From Alphaproteobacteria bacterium (lineage in GTDB: Bacteria > Pseudomonadota > Alphaproteobacteria > Rhizobiales > Beijerinckiaceae): a DNA stretch of 54,726 bases. Below the pieces are notes generated by a model, which ran no database searches, was not told the DNA's origin, and saw only the letters and a list, made by a program, of their open reading frames with translations. The position numbers and the translations under genes were made by a program. Positions 6,868 through 15,953 of this stretch are shown piece after piece. The stretch is taken from the NCBI GenBank assembly GCA_016869555.1, contig VGDY01000008.1, positions 1 to 54,726 of the forward strand, given 5' to 3'. How positions within the stretch are numbered: the first letter of the stretch is position 1; each line of letters starts with the position of its first letter.

Positions 6868-8745
6868 TTGCTGAGAAAACTAGTTCGAATCGAAGATCGT
6901 TTCGATCGCGGAGTTGTAAAATTGGCGTCGTCGTTTGTCCCCCCGCTTACGGGGTTTTTGCGCAGCTGCCATCAAGAATTCGTCGTCGATGATTCGGGCG
7001 CGGTCGCCGATTACATCCCGGAACTGACGAGAGCGAATCCAGCTCATTTCGGCGTCAGCCTCGCAACGATCGATGGCTATATCTATGAAGTGGGCGACAG
7101 CGCAGCGCCTTTCACGATCCAGTCGATATCCAAGGCGTTTGTATTTGCGCTCGCCCTGGAAACGCTTGGCCACGAGCGCGTCGAATCGGTTATCGGCGTC
7201 GAACCCAGTGGGGAAGCCTTTAATTCGATCCGGCTGACGGGCGACAACAAGCCATTCAATCCAATGGTCAACGCGGGAGCAATCGCTTGTTCCGGCTTGA
7301 TCTATCAGCATGCGGGCGAAGGCGCTTTCGACCTTATTCATCGAACTTTGGGTCGCTTCGCCGGACGCAAACTCGACATCGACGAAGCAGTTTTCGCCTC
7401 CGAGCGGGCGACGGGCGACAGAAACCGCGCTATCGCATGGCTGCTGCGCAATTATTCGGTGCTTCGCGACGATGTCGACGCGGTTTTGGACGCCTATTTT
7501 CGTCAATGCGCCGTTCTCGTCACCGCGCGTGATCTCGCTGTGATGGCGGCGACGCTCGCCAACAGCGGTCGCAATCCGCTCACGGGCGACCAGATCATTT
7601 CTCCCTATGTCGTAGCGCGTACGCTCTCGGTGATGACGAGCTCCGGCATGTACGACTATGCCGGCGAGTGGATTTATCGGGTGGGGATTCCGGCGAAGAG
7701 CGGGGTCGGAGGCGGAATCATCGCCGCGCTGCCGGCGCAATTGGGCCTCGGCACATTTTCGCCCCGGCTCGATAGTCACGGCAACAGCGTCCGCGGACTC
7801 AAGGTCTGCGAGGCGCTATCGGCGCATTTCGGTTTGCATGTGCTCAATCGTAGCGATGATGTGCGCACCTGCATCATCAGCGATTACAACGCCGCGGGCA
7901 TTTCCTCGCGTCGTAACCGACAGAATGTCGAGCTTGCCATCCTTCAAGAGCGCGCCGGCGATATTCGGGTCATCGAACTCGTCGGCGCGCTCTCATTCGC
8001 CGCAATGGATTACGTCTCGCGTCGATTGGCCGGCGAAGGGCGTCAGGCCGAGCTGCTGATCTTGGATTTTCGACGCGTTCCGAGCGCGACCGCCGCCGCT
8101 GCGCGACTCCTCCGCGCCGCGCTCGCCGGCCTTGCCGACAGCGGCGCAAAAATCATCCTTGCTGGCTTCGAAAAGGACTCGCCGCTTTGGGAGGCCATAA
8201 ACGCCGCGGATGTCGCCTTGCCGAAGCTGCATCATTTCCCGCTGCTCGATGATGCGATCGAATGGGCCGAAGACCAGGTGATCTATCGCTTCGGCGGCTT
8301 CGAGGGCCTCGCCAAGACGACGCATCTCAGCGAGCAAGCCCTGCTCGCCGGGCTCACCCCGGACGAGATCGACCATATCGCGGCGATCGGGTTCGCGCGC
8401 GCGTTCAAAACAGGCGAGCGAATCATCGCCGCCGGCGATCCAGCCGCCTCGCTGTTCTTTCTGCAATGCGGTATGGTCAGCGTAAAGCTGCCCAGCGGCG
8501 CGCGTCTCGCGACGATCTCTCCGGGAATGGCCTTCGGCGAAATGGCGCTCATCGAACGCGAGCGCAGCGCTGACGTTTGGGCCGACACGGTGGTACAGTG
8601 CCTCGAACTGCCGCTGAACGCCTATGCTTCCTTCCGCAAGAGCTATCCAGAATGTGGAGAGCTCGTCATGCGAAATCTTGCGTCGCTATTGGCGAAGCGT
8701 TTGATGCTTGCAAACGCCAAAGTCGACCTGCTCAGCGCATATTGA
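6868..8745 (+). CDS. glsA: Glutaminase A fused to STAS and cyclic-nucleotide-binding domains
   Basis: The 625-residue protein hydrolyses glutamine to glutamate and ammonia through its N-terminal glutaminase domain (residues about 25-320). That domain has the serine-lysine motif of the beta-lactamase-like fold (QSISKAF), MVNAGAI, DRNRAIAWLL and a glycine-rich end (SGVGGGI). A STAS domain follows (about 348-440, IRVIELVGALSF), then a cNMP-binding domain (about 480-610, with FGEMAL and the RSADV phosphate cassette). This fusion is known in alphaproteobacteria and suggests control by a nucleotide or partner protein. The frame opens with TTG at 6868; TTG at 6922 is an alternative because the family usually starts close to the FLRSCHQEF region. 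Confidence 0.9.
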   Translation: MLRKLVRIEDRFDRGVVKLASSFVPPLTGFLRSCHQEFVVDDSGAVADYIPELTRANPAHFGVSLATIDGYIYEVGDSAAPFTIQSISKAFVFALALETLGHERVESVIGVEPSGEAFNSIRLTGDNKPFNPMVNAGAIACSGLIYQHAGEGAFDLIHRTLGRFAGRKLDIDEAVFASERATGDRNRAIAWLLRNYSVLRDDVDAVLDAYFRQCAVLVTARDLAVMAATLANSGRNPLTGDQIISPYVVARTLSVMTSSGMYDYAGEWIYRVGIPAKSGVGGGIIAALPAQLGLGTFSPRLDSHGNSVRGLKVCEALSAHFGLHVLNRSDDVRTCIISDYNAAGISSRRNRQNVELAILQERAGDIRVIELVGALSFAAMDYVSRRLAGEGRQAELLILDFRRVPSATAAAARLLRAALAGLADSGAKIILAGFEKDSPLWEAINAADVALPKLHHFPLLDDAIEWAEDQVIYRFGGFEGLAKTTHLSEQALLAGLTPDEIDHIAAIGFARAFKTGERIIAAGDPAASLFFLQCGMVSVKLPSGARLATISPGMAFGEMALIERERSADVWADTVVQCLELPLNAYASFRKSYPECGELVMRNLASLLAKRLMLANAKVDLLSAY

Positions 8746-8784
8746 ATTTTTGGCGGGGTCCCTATCGCTCGCGACGGAGACGAG

Positions 8785-8803
8785 CCCGGCAAACTATGCC
8801 GGG
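8785..8803. terminator. Possible shared hairpin terminator between convergent genes
   Basis: CCCGGC (8785-8790) and GCCGGG (8798-8803) flank a 7-nt loop; TTCTT follows on the plus strand. It lies just after glsA and overlaps the last codons of the convergent GYD gene. The weak T-tract makes efficiency uncertain. Confidence 0.35.
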
Positions 8804-9129
8804 TTCTTAGGCGCCATGCTTGGCGCAGTCGCCGCCTGCAGGAGCATCGCGCGCGTCTCCTCAACCGAAAACACCCTGGTGAGGCGATTGCGGCTCAAAT
8901 GACCCGCGGCGACGTCCGCGATTTCTATCGCCGCCGCAGTGGCTTCGTCGGGCGCTTCGAACAACGCAAAACCGTCATATTCGGCGCCCGGCGTGTAGTA
9001 TAGTCCGATCAGGTTGCCGCCGAAGTGCTTGAGAAGCGCTTGTGAAGCCGCCGCGCGGTCCTGCGGGGCCTGAACGAATGTGGCCCATGCCGCAGGAGAA
9101 TAGGCAAATTGCGCCAGGAACAAGGGCAT
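8794..9129 (-). CDS. GYD domain protein
   Basis: The 111-residue cytoplasmic protein resembles the GYD family, which has a ferredoxin-like fold and no established function. Visible features are the start MPLFLAQFAYSP, then GGNLIGLYYTPGAEYDGFALFEAPDE, then a helix rich in Ala. The ATG at 9129 was preferred to the one at 9135 because GGAGG lies six bases before it. It is divergent from the RND efflux operon and convergent with glsA. A link to either neighbour cannot be shown. Confidence 0.8.
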   Translation of the reverse strand: MPLFLAQFAYSPAAWATFVQAPQDRAAASQALLKHFGGNLIGLYYTPGAEYDGFALFEAPDEATAAAIEIADVAAGHLSRNRLTRVFSVEETRAMLLQAATAPSMAPKNPA

Positions 9130-9296
9130 TTTCATCCTCCGTCTGCAAGCCGCAGTCTGCGCGTTTCGGGAAAGCTCGGCAACGGCGGCCAGTCGGGGCG
9201 CGAGTTGCGTTCTGGCGACGCAGCACTTACTTCGTGCTCACGTTATGCGGCGGTCAAGAATGTTTGGTTCATGCGTGGGTCGAAACCGGAGGTGAG

Positions 9297-10496
9297 ATGA
9301 CGCTGTTGGCTTTTGTGGCGGCGCGCGGCGGCGATGGTCACGGGAGAGTAGCAGGCGCACTGCTCAAAACATTCCTGGCGCTGCTGCTTTTCGCTCCATC
9401 TTCAGGCGTGCGCGCAGACGGCCCGACGCCGGAAGTTGTCGTTTCTCGCCCTCTCGCCAGGACGATTGCGCGCTGGGACGAATATACGGGTCGTTTCGAG
9501 CCGCTCAAGCAGGTCGAGGTCCGCGCGCGCGTTTCCGGCGCTCTGGAGAAGATCAATTTCGCCGACGGACAATTCGTCAAAGCCGGCGACGTCCTGTTCG
9601 TCATCGATCAGCGGCCTTATCAGATCGCGGTCGACAGCGCGCGCGCGGAACTCATCCGGGCGCAGGCGCAGGCCGCGATGTCGGCTCGCGATTACGGGCG
9701 CGCGCAGGAAATGACGCAAGGCCGCACCATTACCGCGCGCGACGTCGATCAAAGACGAGCGAGCAACGATATCGCCAAGGCGCAAGTGCTCAGCGCCGAA
9801 GCCGCGATCCGCAACGCCGAACTCAATCTTGAATGGACCCAGGTACGCGCGCCGATCTCCGGGCGGGTGTCGGACCGTCGCGTCGATCCGGGCAATCTGG
9901 TTCAGGGCGGACAGGCGGGAGCGACCCTGCTGACGACGATCGTGACGCTGGATCCCATTCACTTCGTGTTCGACGCCTCGGAGGCCGATTACATTCGCTA
10001 TGCGCGCGCGGCGGAACGGCGTAAGGGAGCGTCCGGCGAGTTGAAAAACCCCGTATCGGTGCGGCTGGCCGATGAGAAGGAATGGACGCGCGCCGGCGTC
10101 ATGGACTTCCTCGACAATCAGATCAACCGGCGCTCCGGCACGATCCGCGGGCGGGCGATCTTCGACAATAAGGACCATTTCCTCACGCCCGGCACATTCG
10201 GGCGCCTGCGTCTCTTTGGCGGCGACGTTTCGGCGTTGCTCATTCCCGACGCCGCCGTCGTCTCCGACCAGACCAGCAAGACGGTGCTTGTCGTCTCGGA
10301 CGACAACAAGGTCATCGCCAAGTCGGTGACTCTCGGTCCCATTCAAATGGGCCTGCGCGTCATTCAATCCGGTCTAGACGCAAAGGATCGGATCGTGATC
10401 GGCGGGCTCGCCAACCCGATGGTTCGGCCTGGGGCGACCGTGCAGGCGAAGGACGGCGAGATCAAGGAAGCGCCCGTCGCGGTCAGCGACCGTTAG
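9297..10496 (+). CDS. RND efflux periplasmic adaptor subunit (AcrA/MexE-like)
   Basis: The 399-residue adaptor bridges the inner-membrane pump and an outer-membrane channel. A hydrophobic export segment (residues about 20-40) is followed by a lipoyl half-motif (VEVRARVSGALEKINFADGQ, near 60-80), a coiled-coil hairpin rich in Ala and Arg, the second lipoyl half (TQVRAPISGRVSDRRVDPG), a beta-barrel and a membrane-proximal domain. The ATG at 9297 has GGAGG just upstream; the frame stays open for another 85 codons before it but without adaptor features. The pump gene follows after 21 bp, so the two form an operon. No TolC-type channel or regulator lies nearby, so the substrate is unknown. Confidence 0.9.
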   Translation: MTLLAFVAARGGDGHGRVAGALLKTFLALLLFAPSSGVRADGPTPEVVVSRPLARTIARWDEYTGRFEPLKQVEVRARVSGALEKINFADGQFVKAGDVLFVIDQRPYQIAVDSARAELIRAQAQAAMSARDYGRAQEMTQGRTITARDVDQRRASNDIAKAQVLSAEAAIRNAELNLEWTQVRAPISGRVSDRRVDPGNLVQGGQAGATLLTTIVTLDPIHFVFDASEADYIRYARAAERRKGASGELKNPVSVRLADEKEWTRAGVMDFLDNQINRRSGTIRGRAIFDNKDHFLTPGTFGRLRLFGGDVSALLIPDAAVVSDQTSKTVLVVSDDNKVIAKSVTLGPIQMGLRVIQSGLDAKDRIVIGGLANPMVRPGATVQAKDGEIKEAPVAVSDR

Positions 10497-10517
10497 TCTT
10501 TAAAGACCAGGAACGCT

Positions 10518-13500
10518 ATGCGCATCTCGCATTTCTTCATCGAGCGGCCGATCTTTGCGGCGGTTCTGTCGGTGCTGCTGACGCTCGCGGGAGCGATCGC
10601 GCAAGGCGCGCTCCCGGTTTCCGAATATCCGGAAATCGCGCCGCCGACGGTCAATATCAGCGCGACCTATCCCGGCGCCTCGGCGGATGTGATCGCCGAG
10701 ACGGTCGCCTCGCCGATCGAACAGGAGGTCAATGGCGTCGACGACATGCTCTACATTACGTCGCAATCGACCGGCGACGGACGCCTGTCGATCGATGTCG
10801 TGTTCAAGCCGGGCGTCAATATCGATCTTGCTCAGGTGCTGGTCCAGAACCGCGTTGCGATCGCCAATCCGCGCCTGCCGGAGGAGGTGACGCGCTTTGG
10901 CGTCGTCGTGAAGAAGGCCTCTCCGGACCTGATGATGGTCGTCCATTTGCTGTCGCCCGACGGCTCGCGCGACCAGCAATATATTTCAAATTACGCGACG
11001 CTTTACGTGAAGGACGCCATCGCCCGAATCGAGGGGGTCGGCGACGCGCGCCTGTTCGGGGCAAGAGATTATTCGATGCGCGTCTGGCTCGATCCGGCGA
11101 AAGTCGAGGCGCGCGATCTGACCGCGGGAGACGTCATCGCCGCGCTGCGCGCCGCCAATCTGCAAGTCGCTTCCGGCGCCGTCAATCAGCCGCCGGCCGC
11201 CTCGGCGGGCGCCTTTCAGCTTTCGGTGCAGACGCTCGGACGGCTCAGCACGCCGGAGCAATTCGGCGACATCGTCATCCGCGCCGACGCCGACGGCGAA
11301 ATTCATCTGCGCGACGTGGCGCGGATCGAGTTCGGCGCCCAGGATTATACGCTCAACGCCTATCTGAACCACGACGTGGCCACTGCGCTCGGCATTTTCC
11401 AGCGTCCCGGCTCGAACGCCTTGCAGACGGCCGAATCGATCAAGCAGGAGATGGAGCGGCTCAAGAAAAATTTTCCCGCCGGCGTCGACTATACGGTGAT
11501 CTACAATCCTACCGAATTCATTCAGCAATCGGTGGACGAGGTCGTCCATACGCTGCTTGAGGCGATCGTCCTCGTCGTCCTCGTCGTCATCCTGTTCCTG
11601 CAGACCTGGCGCGCGGCGATCATTCCAGTCGCGGCGATCCCGGTTTCGCTGATCGGCAGCTTTGCGGTGATGAAGGCCGTGGGCCTCAGCTTCAATACGC
11701 TGTCGCTCTTCGGCCTCGTGCTCGCCATCGGCATTGTCGTCGACGATGCGATCGTCGTCGTGGAGAATGTCGAGCGCTATCTCGCGCAGGGACTTTCCCC
11801 GAAGGAAGCCGCCCACAAGACCATGGACGAGGTTGGCGGCGCGCTGATCGCCATCGCGCTGGTGCTCTGCGGCGTTTTCATCCCGACCGCCTTCATCAGC
11901 GGGCTGCAGGGCGCCTTCTACAAGCAGTTCGCGATCACGATTGCGAGCGCCACGATCATCTCGGCCTTCGTGTCGCTGACCCTGTCGCCGGCGCTCGCGT
12001 CAATATTGCTGAAGCCGCACGACGCGGAAGCGAGCGTCCACCATCGCCTCACCTGGGCGCATGCGCCGCTGCGCCGGTTCTTCGACGCCTTCAACGCCGG
12101 TTTCGATCGCCTGTCGACGGCCTATGGCGCGGCGACAGGCCGGCTCGTCCGGCTTGGCGTCGTCATGCTCGCGATCTATGCGATCCTCATCTTCTTCGCT
12201 TTCGATCTGTTGCGGCGAACGCCGACCGGCCTCATTCCGCAACTCGACCGCGGCTATGTGATCGCCGCCTTCCAATTGCCGCCGGGCGCGACGCTCGACC
12301 GCACCGACAAGGTGATGCGCAAGGCGACCGACATCATTTTGAAACGCGCGGGCGTGAAGGACGCCGTGGTCTTGACCGGCTTCGACGGGGCGACCTTCAC
12401 CAATGCGCCGAACACCGGCGTGATCTTCGTCACGCTCGAGGATTTCGACGCGCGGGCGAAGAAGGGCCTGTCGGCGGCGCAGATTCAAGGAGATCTCTAC
12501 GCCGAACTTTCGAAGCTGACCGACGCCTTTACCTTCGTGCTGCTGCCGGCGTCGGTTCCCGGCATCGGCACCGGCGGGGGCCTGAAGGGCTATGTGCAGG
12601 ATCGCGCCGGACGCGGCCTGCCCGCGCTCGAAGGCGCGACCTGGGCGCTGGCCGGCGCGGCGGGACATTCGGGCGAATTCACCCAGGCGTTTACGCTGTT
12701 CAACACGCGCACGCCGCAGATTTTCGCGGACGTTGACCGCACCAAGGCCGAACTCATCGGCGTGCCGATCTGGCGGGTCTTCGAGACGCTCTCGGTCTAT
12801 CTCGGCTCGACCTTCGTCAACGACTTCAACATGCTCGGCCGCACCTACCGGGTCATGGCGCAGGCCGACGATCCCTATCGCATGACGCTGCGCGACGTCG
12901 CCAATCTCAAGACGCGCAGCGCCTCTGGCGCGATGGCGCCGATCGGCGCCGTCGCGACGTTCCGCGACACGACGGGCGCGTTCCGCGTGCCCCGCTACAA
13001 TCTCTATCCGGCCGCCGAGGTGCAACTCAATCTCGCCCATGGCGTCTCGTCCGGCCAGGGCATCGCCGCGGTCGAGAAGCTCGCGGCGGAGAAGCTGCCG
13101 CAGGGGTTCGGTTTCGAATGGACCGAAATCGCTCTGCAGGAAAAGCTTGCCGGACACACCGCCGTTCTCGCCTTCGGTCTCGCGGTGGTCTTCGTGTTTC
13201 TGCTGCTCGCCGCGCTCTATGAGAGCCTCCTGCTGCCGGTTTCCGTGATCCTGATCGTGCCGATGTGCATTCTCGCGGCGATGCTCGGCGTGGTCTCGCG
13301 GGGACTCGATCGCAACATATTGGTCGAAATCGGCCTCGTCGTGCTGATCGGCCTCGCCGCGAAGAACGCCATTCTCATCGTCGAATTCGCCAAACAGGCG
13401 GAAGAGGCGGGCCAATCCAGCTTCGAGGCCGCCGTCACCGCCGCCCGCACCCGTCTGCGGCCGATTCTGATGACCTCGCTCGCCTTCATCCTCGGCGTGC

Positions 13501-13793
13501 TGCCGCTCGCCGTCGCGACGGGCGCCGGCGCCGAGATGCGTCAGTCGATCGGCACGGCCGTGTTCTTCGGCATGCTTGGCGTCACTTTGTTCGGACTGAT
13601 CTTCACGCCGACGTTCTATGTCGTCGTGCGCATATTGGCGCGGCATCTCCCCGCGGGATTTGCGCGCGGCGCGGGGCCGTCGGCGGGACCGGCGGAAAGC
13701 TTCGCGCATGACATCGGCTTTCACGAAGCGAAAAACTTCGATGTCGGGCGGTTGAAAAAATTGGTCGACGATTTTCGGCGCAGGCCGCAATGA
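10518..13793 (+). CDS. RND multidrug efflux permease, HAE1 family
   Basis: The 1091-residue inner-membrane proton-driven pump has the typical start RISHFFIERPIFAAVLSV, porter subdomains, the signature GIVVDDAIVVVENVER in the fourth transmembrane helix (near residue 410) with the paired Asp residues for proton relay, and the second-half repeat with LAAKNAILIVEFAK. The length is slightly above the 1040-1050 of AcrB because of a C-terminal tail of about 40 residues that is polar and probably disordered. It exports hydrophobic or toxic compounds together with the adaptor upstream. A perfect hairpin follows the stop. Confidence 0.93.
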   Translation: MRISHFFIERPIFAAVLSVLLTLAGAIAQGALPVSEYPEIAPPTVNISATYPGASADVIAETVASPIEQEVNGVDDMLYITSQSTGDGRLSIDVVFKPGVNIDLAQVLVQNRVAIANPRLPEEVTRFGVVVKKASPDLMMVVHLLSPDGSRDQQYISNYATLYVKDAIARIEGVGDARLFGARDYSMRVWLDPAKVEARDLTAGDVIAALRAANLQVASGAVNQPPAASAGAFQLSVQTLGRLSTPEQFGDIVIRADADGEIHLRDVARIEFGAQDYTLNAYLNHDVATALGIFQRPGSNALQTAESIKQEMERLKKNFPAGVDYTVIYNPTEFIQQSVDEVVHTLLEAIVLVVLVVILFLQTWRAAIIPVAAIPVSLIGSFAVMKAVGLSFNTLSLFGLVLAIGIVVDDAIVVVENVERYLAQGLSPKEAAHKTMDEVGGALIAIALVLCGVFIPTAFISGLQGAFYKQFAITIASATIISAFVSLTLSPALASILLKPHDAEASVHHRLTWAHAPLRRFFDAFNAGFDRLSTAYGAATGRLVRLGVVMLAIYAILIFFAFDLLRRTPTGLIPQLDRGYVIAAFQLPPGATLDRTDKVMRKATDIILKRAGVKDAVVLTGFDGATFTNAPNTGVIFVTLEDFDARAKKGLSAAQIQGDLYAELSKLTDAFTFVLLPASVPGIGTGGGLKGYVQDRAGRGLPALEGATWALAGAAGHSGEFTQAFTLFNTRTPQIFADVDRTKAELIGVPIWRVFETLSVYLGSTFVNDFNMLGRTYRVMAQADDPYRMTLRDVANLKTRSASGAMAPIGAVATFRDTTGAFRVPRYNLYPAAEVQLNLAHGVSSGQGIAAVEKLAAEKLPQGFGFEWTEIALQEKLAGHTAVLAFGLAVVFVFLLLAALYESLLLPVSVILIVPMCILAAMLGVVSRGLDRNILVEIGLVVLIGLAAKNAILIVEFAKQAEEAGQSSFEAAVTAARTRLRPILMTSLAFILGVLPLAVATGAGAEMRQSIGTAVFFGMLGVTLFGLIFTPTFYVVVRILARHLPAGFARGAGPSAGPAESFAHDIGFHEAKNFDVGRLKKLVDDFRRRPQ

Positions 13794-13824
13794 GTCAAGC
13801 GCGGCCCGGAAGACCGCGCTTGAC
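13794..13824. terminator. Perfect 11-bp hairpin between convergent genes
   Basis: GTCAAGCGCGG (13794-13804) pairs completely with CCGCGCTTGAC (13814-13824) around a 9-nt loop. It sits between the RND pump stop and the stop of the Cys-rich gene on the other strand, which is where a bidirectional terminator would be. No T-tract follows on either strand, so this is a positional inference. Confidence 0.5.
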
Positions 13825-13830
13825 GCGCGC

Positions 13831-14076
13831 TTACTGGAAATGCTCCGGCTTCAACTTGGTGGAGCTTGCGGGGGCGAATTCGCGACGGCAGGCGGGGCTC
13901 AGCCGCGCCATATTCTGCTGGAGACAGGATTCGATTTCGTCGACGTCTGGAATGTCGGCGCTGCAGAATCTGAGCGCGTCGCCCATGCAGTCGGAGCGCT
14001 CCTGCGCCGTGCCCTGAGCCGCGGCGGGAGATGCGGCGAGCGCCAAGACAAGCGAAAACGGAATGAATTTACGCAT
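13831..14076 (-). CDS. Small exported protein with a cysteine-rich repeat
   Basis: The 81-residue product has a signal peptide (MRKFIPFSLVLALAASPAAA) and a mature part with four cysteines: SDCMGDALRFC, ESCLQQN and PACRREF. This resembles a single copy of the cysteine-rich (GLG1-like) repeat found in small alphaproteobacterial periplasmic proteins, often as two or more copies. Two disulphides are likely in the periplasm; the function is unknown. AAGGAA precedes the ATG at 14076 by five bases. Confidence 0.78.
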   Translation of the reverse strand: MRKFIPFSLVLALAASPAAAQGTAQERSDCMGDALRFCSADIPDVDEIESCLQQNMARLSPACRREFAPASSTKLKPEHFQ

Positions 14077-14172
14077 GTTGTTCCTTTCACGACTTTTGTT
14101 CTGGGGATGCGCAATACTGAGCGTAGAATCGTTCCCTGGGAAAAGCAAAGCGACTTTGATTTCTTTCATTTG

Positions 14173-14475
14173 TTAATCACAACCTTGGACCGGCGCAAGG
14201 CCTTGCTCGGCGAGCGCGGCGCGCGTAAGCCGCAACAATTCGTCGAGCGAAGGATTGGACAGCGCGTCGCCTGACGGCTCGAAGCGCACGACGGGATCGC
14301 GGGTGCAGAGACGCAGGCAGTCGCGCGTCGCGATCGAAAGTCTTGCGGAAGCAAGTTCGTCGGAGAAGACCGTCGCGAAACATTCTTCGACTGACGCGAG
14401 CAGCGCGCGGCCTTTGCCCTCGGCGTCGCAGCGCGGGCCGACGCAGACGAGAAGACGAACAGGCGGAGGACTCAC
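14173..14475 (-). CDS. Thioredoxin-like 2Fe-2S ferredoxin
   Basis: The 100-residue protein has the cluster ligands of the thioredoxin-like [2Fe-2S] family: C11 and C16 in VCVGPRC, and C53 and C57 in DCLRLC. A conserved RDPVVRFEPSG segment follows. It would carry single electrons in the cytoplasm. It starts 8 bp after the divergent glyA-like gene and is probably translated with it, which hints that the two work together, although ordinary serine hydroxymethyltransferase needs no redox partner. The alternative is a free-standing ferredoxin for another enzyme. Confidence 0.82.
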   Translation of the reverse strand: MSPPPVRLLVCVGPRCDAEGKGRALLASVEECFATVFSDELASARLSIATRDCLRLCTRDPVVRFEPSGDALSNPSLDELLRLTRAALAEQGLAPVQGCD

Positions 14476-14482
14476 GAGCGCC

Positions 14483-15751
14483 TCAATAGATCGGATGTTT
14501 GGCGCAAAGCGCCGCTACATCGCTGCGAATGGCCGCGATCGTCGAGTCGTCGTCATGTCTTTTCAGCACCCGGTCGATCCATTGCGCGATCGTCTCGAAC
14601 TCCGCCGCGCCGAAGCCGCGCGTCGTGCCGGCGTTGCTCGACAGGCGCAGGCCCGACGGCGCCTCGGGCGGACGCGGATCGAAGGGAATCATGTTCTTGT
14701 TGACGGCGAGGCCGGCGTGCTCCAGCGCCTTGGCGGCGACATCGCCGGTGAGGCCGCGCGCGGCGAGATCGACGAGCATCAGGCCGGTGTCCGTGCCGCC
14801 CGTAACGATGCGCAGGCCTGTATCTTCAAGAGCGCGCGCCAGCGCCCGCGCATTGTCGATCACCGCACGGTTGTAGGCTGTAAATTCCGGCCGCAAGGCT
14901 TCGCCAAGACATGCCGCCTTGCCAGCGACGCCATGCAGCAGCACCGAGCCTTGCACGCCCGGAAATACGCCGGCGTTGATGCGATTGCTTAAGGCCTCGT
15001 CGTTCCACAACACCATGCCGCCGCGCGCGCCGCGCAGCGATTTATAGGTCGTCGTCGTCACGACATGCGCATGGGGCAGGGGATCGGGATAAAGGCCGGT
15101 CGCGACGAGGCCGGCGACATGCGCCATGTCGACGAGAAGATAGGCGTCGACCTCATCGGCGATGGCGCGCATCGCAGCGAAATCGATCGCGCGCGGATAG
15201 GCGGAGCCGCCGGCGATCATCATGCGGGGCCGTTCGCGGCGCGCAAGATCGCGTATCTCGTCGAAATCGATGCGCTCCGTCTCGCGGCTGACGCCATAGG
15301 AGACGATTCGATAATCGCGGCCGGTCAGCGTCGCTCTATGGCCATGGCTGATATGGCCGCCGGCCGCGACATCCATGGAGAGAATCGTATCGCCGAGTTT
15401 TAGAAGGCCGAGAAAAACCGCGGCGTTGGCGTTGGAGCCGGAATGGGGCTGCACATTGGCGAAGCGGCAGTTGAACAGCTTTTTCGCGCGTTCGATGGCG
15501 AGCGCTTCGATCGCGTCGGCGAATTCCGCGCCGCCATAATAGCGCGCATAGGGCAGGCCCTCGACGGTCTTATTGGTGAGGATCGAGCCCTGCGCCTCCA
15601 GCACCAGCCGCGAGACGATGTTTTCGGAGGCGATCAGTTCGACGCCATCCCGCTGGCGCCGCAACTCGCCGGCGATGGCCGAAGCGAGTTCGGGATCGGA
15701 GGAGAGACCGGATGTGAAGTAGGCCGGATAGAGAAATGATAGAGAATACAA
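14483..15751 (-). CDS. Serine hydroxymethyltransferase-like PLP enzyme, divergent
   Basis: The 422-residue protein is a fold-type I PLP enzyme clearly related to SHMT, with ELIASENIVSR, QPHSGSNANAAV, DMAHVAGLVA and the PLP lysine in TTTTYKSLRGARGG. It departs from canonical GlyA at active-site positions: NKYAEGYPG(K/R)RYYGG is replaced by NKTVEGLPYARYYGG, and the His before the PLP lysine is Tyr. Ordinary SHMT makes glycine and methylene-tetrahydrofolate from serine and in methylotrophs feeds the serine cycle. This copy may be a second SHMT or act on another hydroxy amino acid. A 2Fe-2S ferredoxin gene follows at once. Confidence 0.85.
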   Translation of the reverse strand: MYSLSFLYPAYFTSGLSSDPELASAIAGELRRQRDGVELIASENIVSRLVLEAQGSILTNKTVEGLPYARYYGGAEFADAIEALAIERAKKLFNCRFANVQPHSGSNANAAVFLGLLKLGDTILSMDVAAGGHISHGHRATLTGRDYRIVSYGVSRETERIDFDEIRDLARRERPRMMIAGGSAYPRAIDFAAMRAIADEVDAYLLVDMAHVAGLVATGLYPDPLPHAHVVTTTTYKSLRGARGGMVLWNDEALSNRINAGVFPGVQGSVLLHGVAGKAACLGEALRPEFTAYNRAVIDNARALARALEDTGLRIVTGGTDTGLMLVDLAARGLTGDVAAKALEHAGLAVNKNMIPFDPRPPEAPSGLRLSSNAGTTRGFGAAEFETIAQWIDRVLKRHDDDSTIAAIRSDVAALCAKHPIY

Positions 15752-15953
15752 GGTGCTGGCCTACTGCGTTGGTGCGGAAGCAGTCAGTCAGGACTGGGCA
15801 TCTTCTTCTATATTTTTCAACTCATGTTGCGGTCTTTGCGCTTCTGTCGGTAAGGCAGCTTATTCACCAAGTGAGGCATCGAATGAAGTTGAATTTTACG
15901 GAAAATGTTCTATTTTTGTTCCAATCAGCTATGATTCGATCTGGGGGCGTTCC

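Noticed and set aside
12000-13790. 596-codon minus-strand frame opposite the RND pump
   Set aside because: Shadow of a high-GC gene: rich in Arg, Glu and His with no domain, while the plus strand encodes a complete HAE1 pump.
15753-15953. N-terminal extension of the AT-richer gene back to 15753
   Set aside because: The extra 67 residues show no pattern and the ATG at 15953-15956 begins the helical region; the start remains uncertain.
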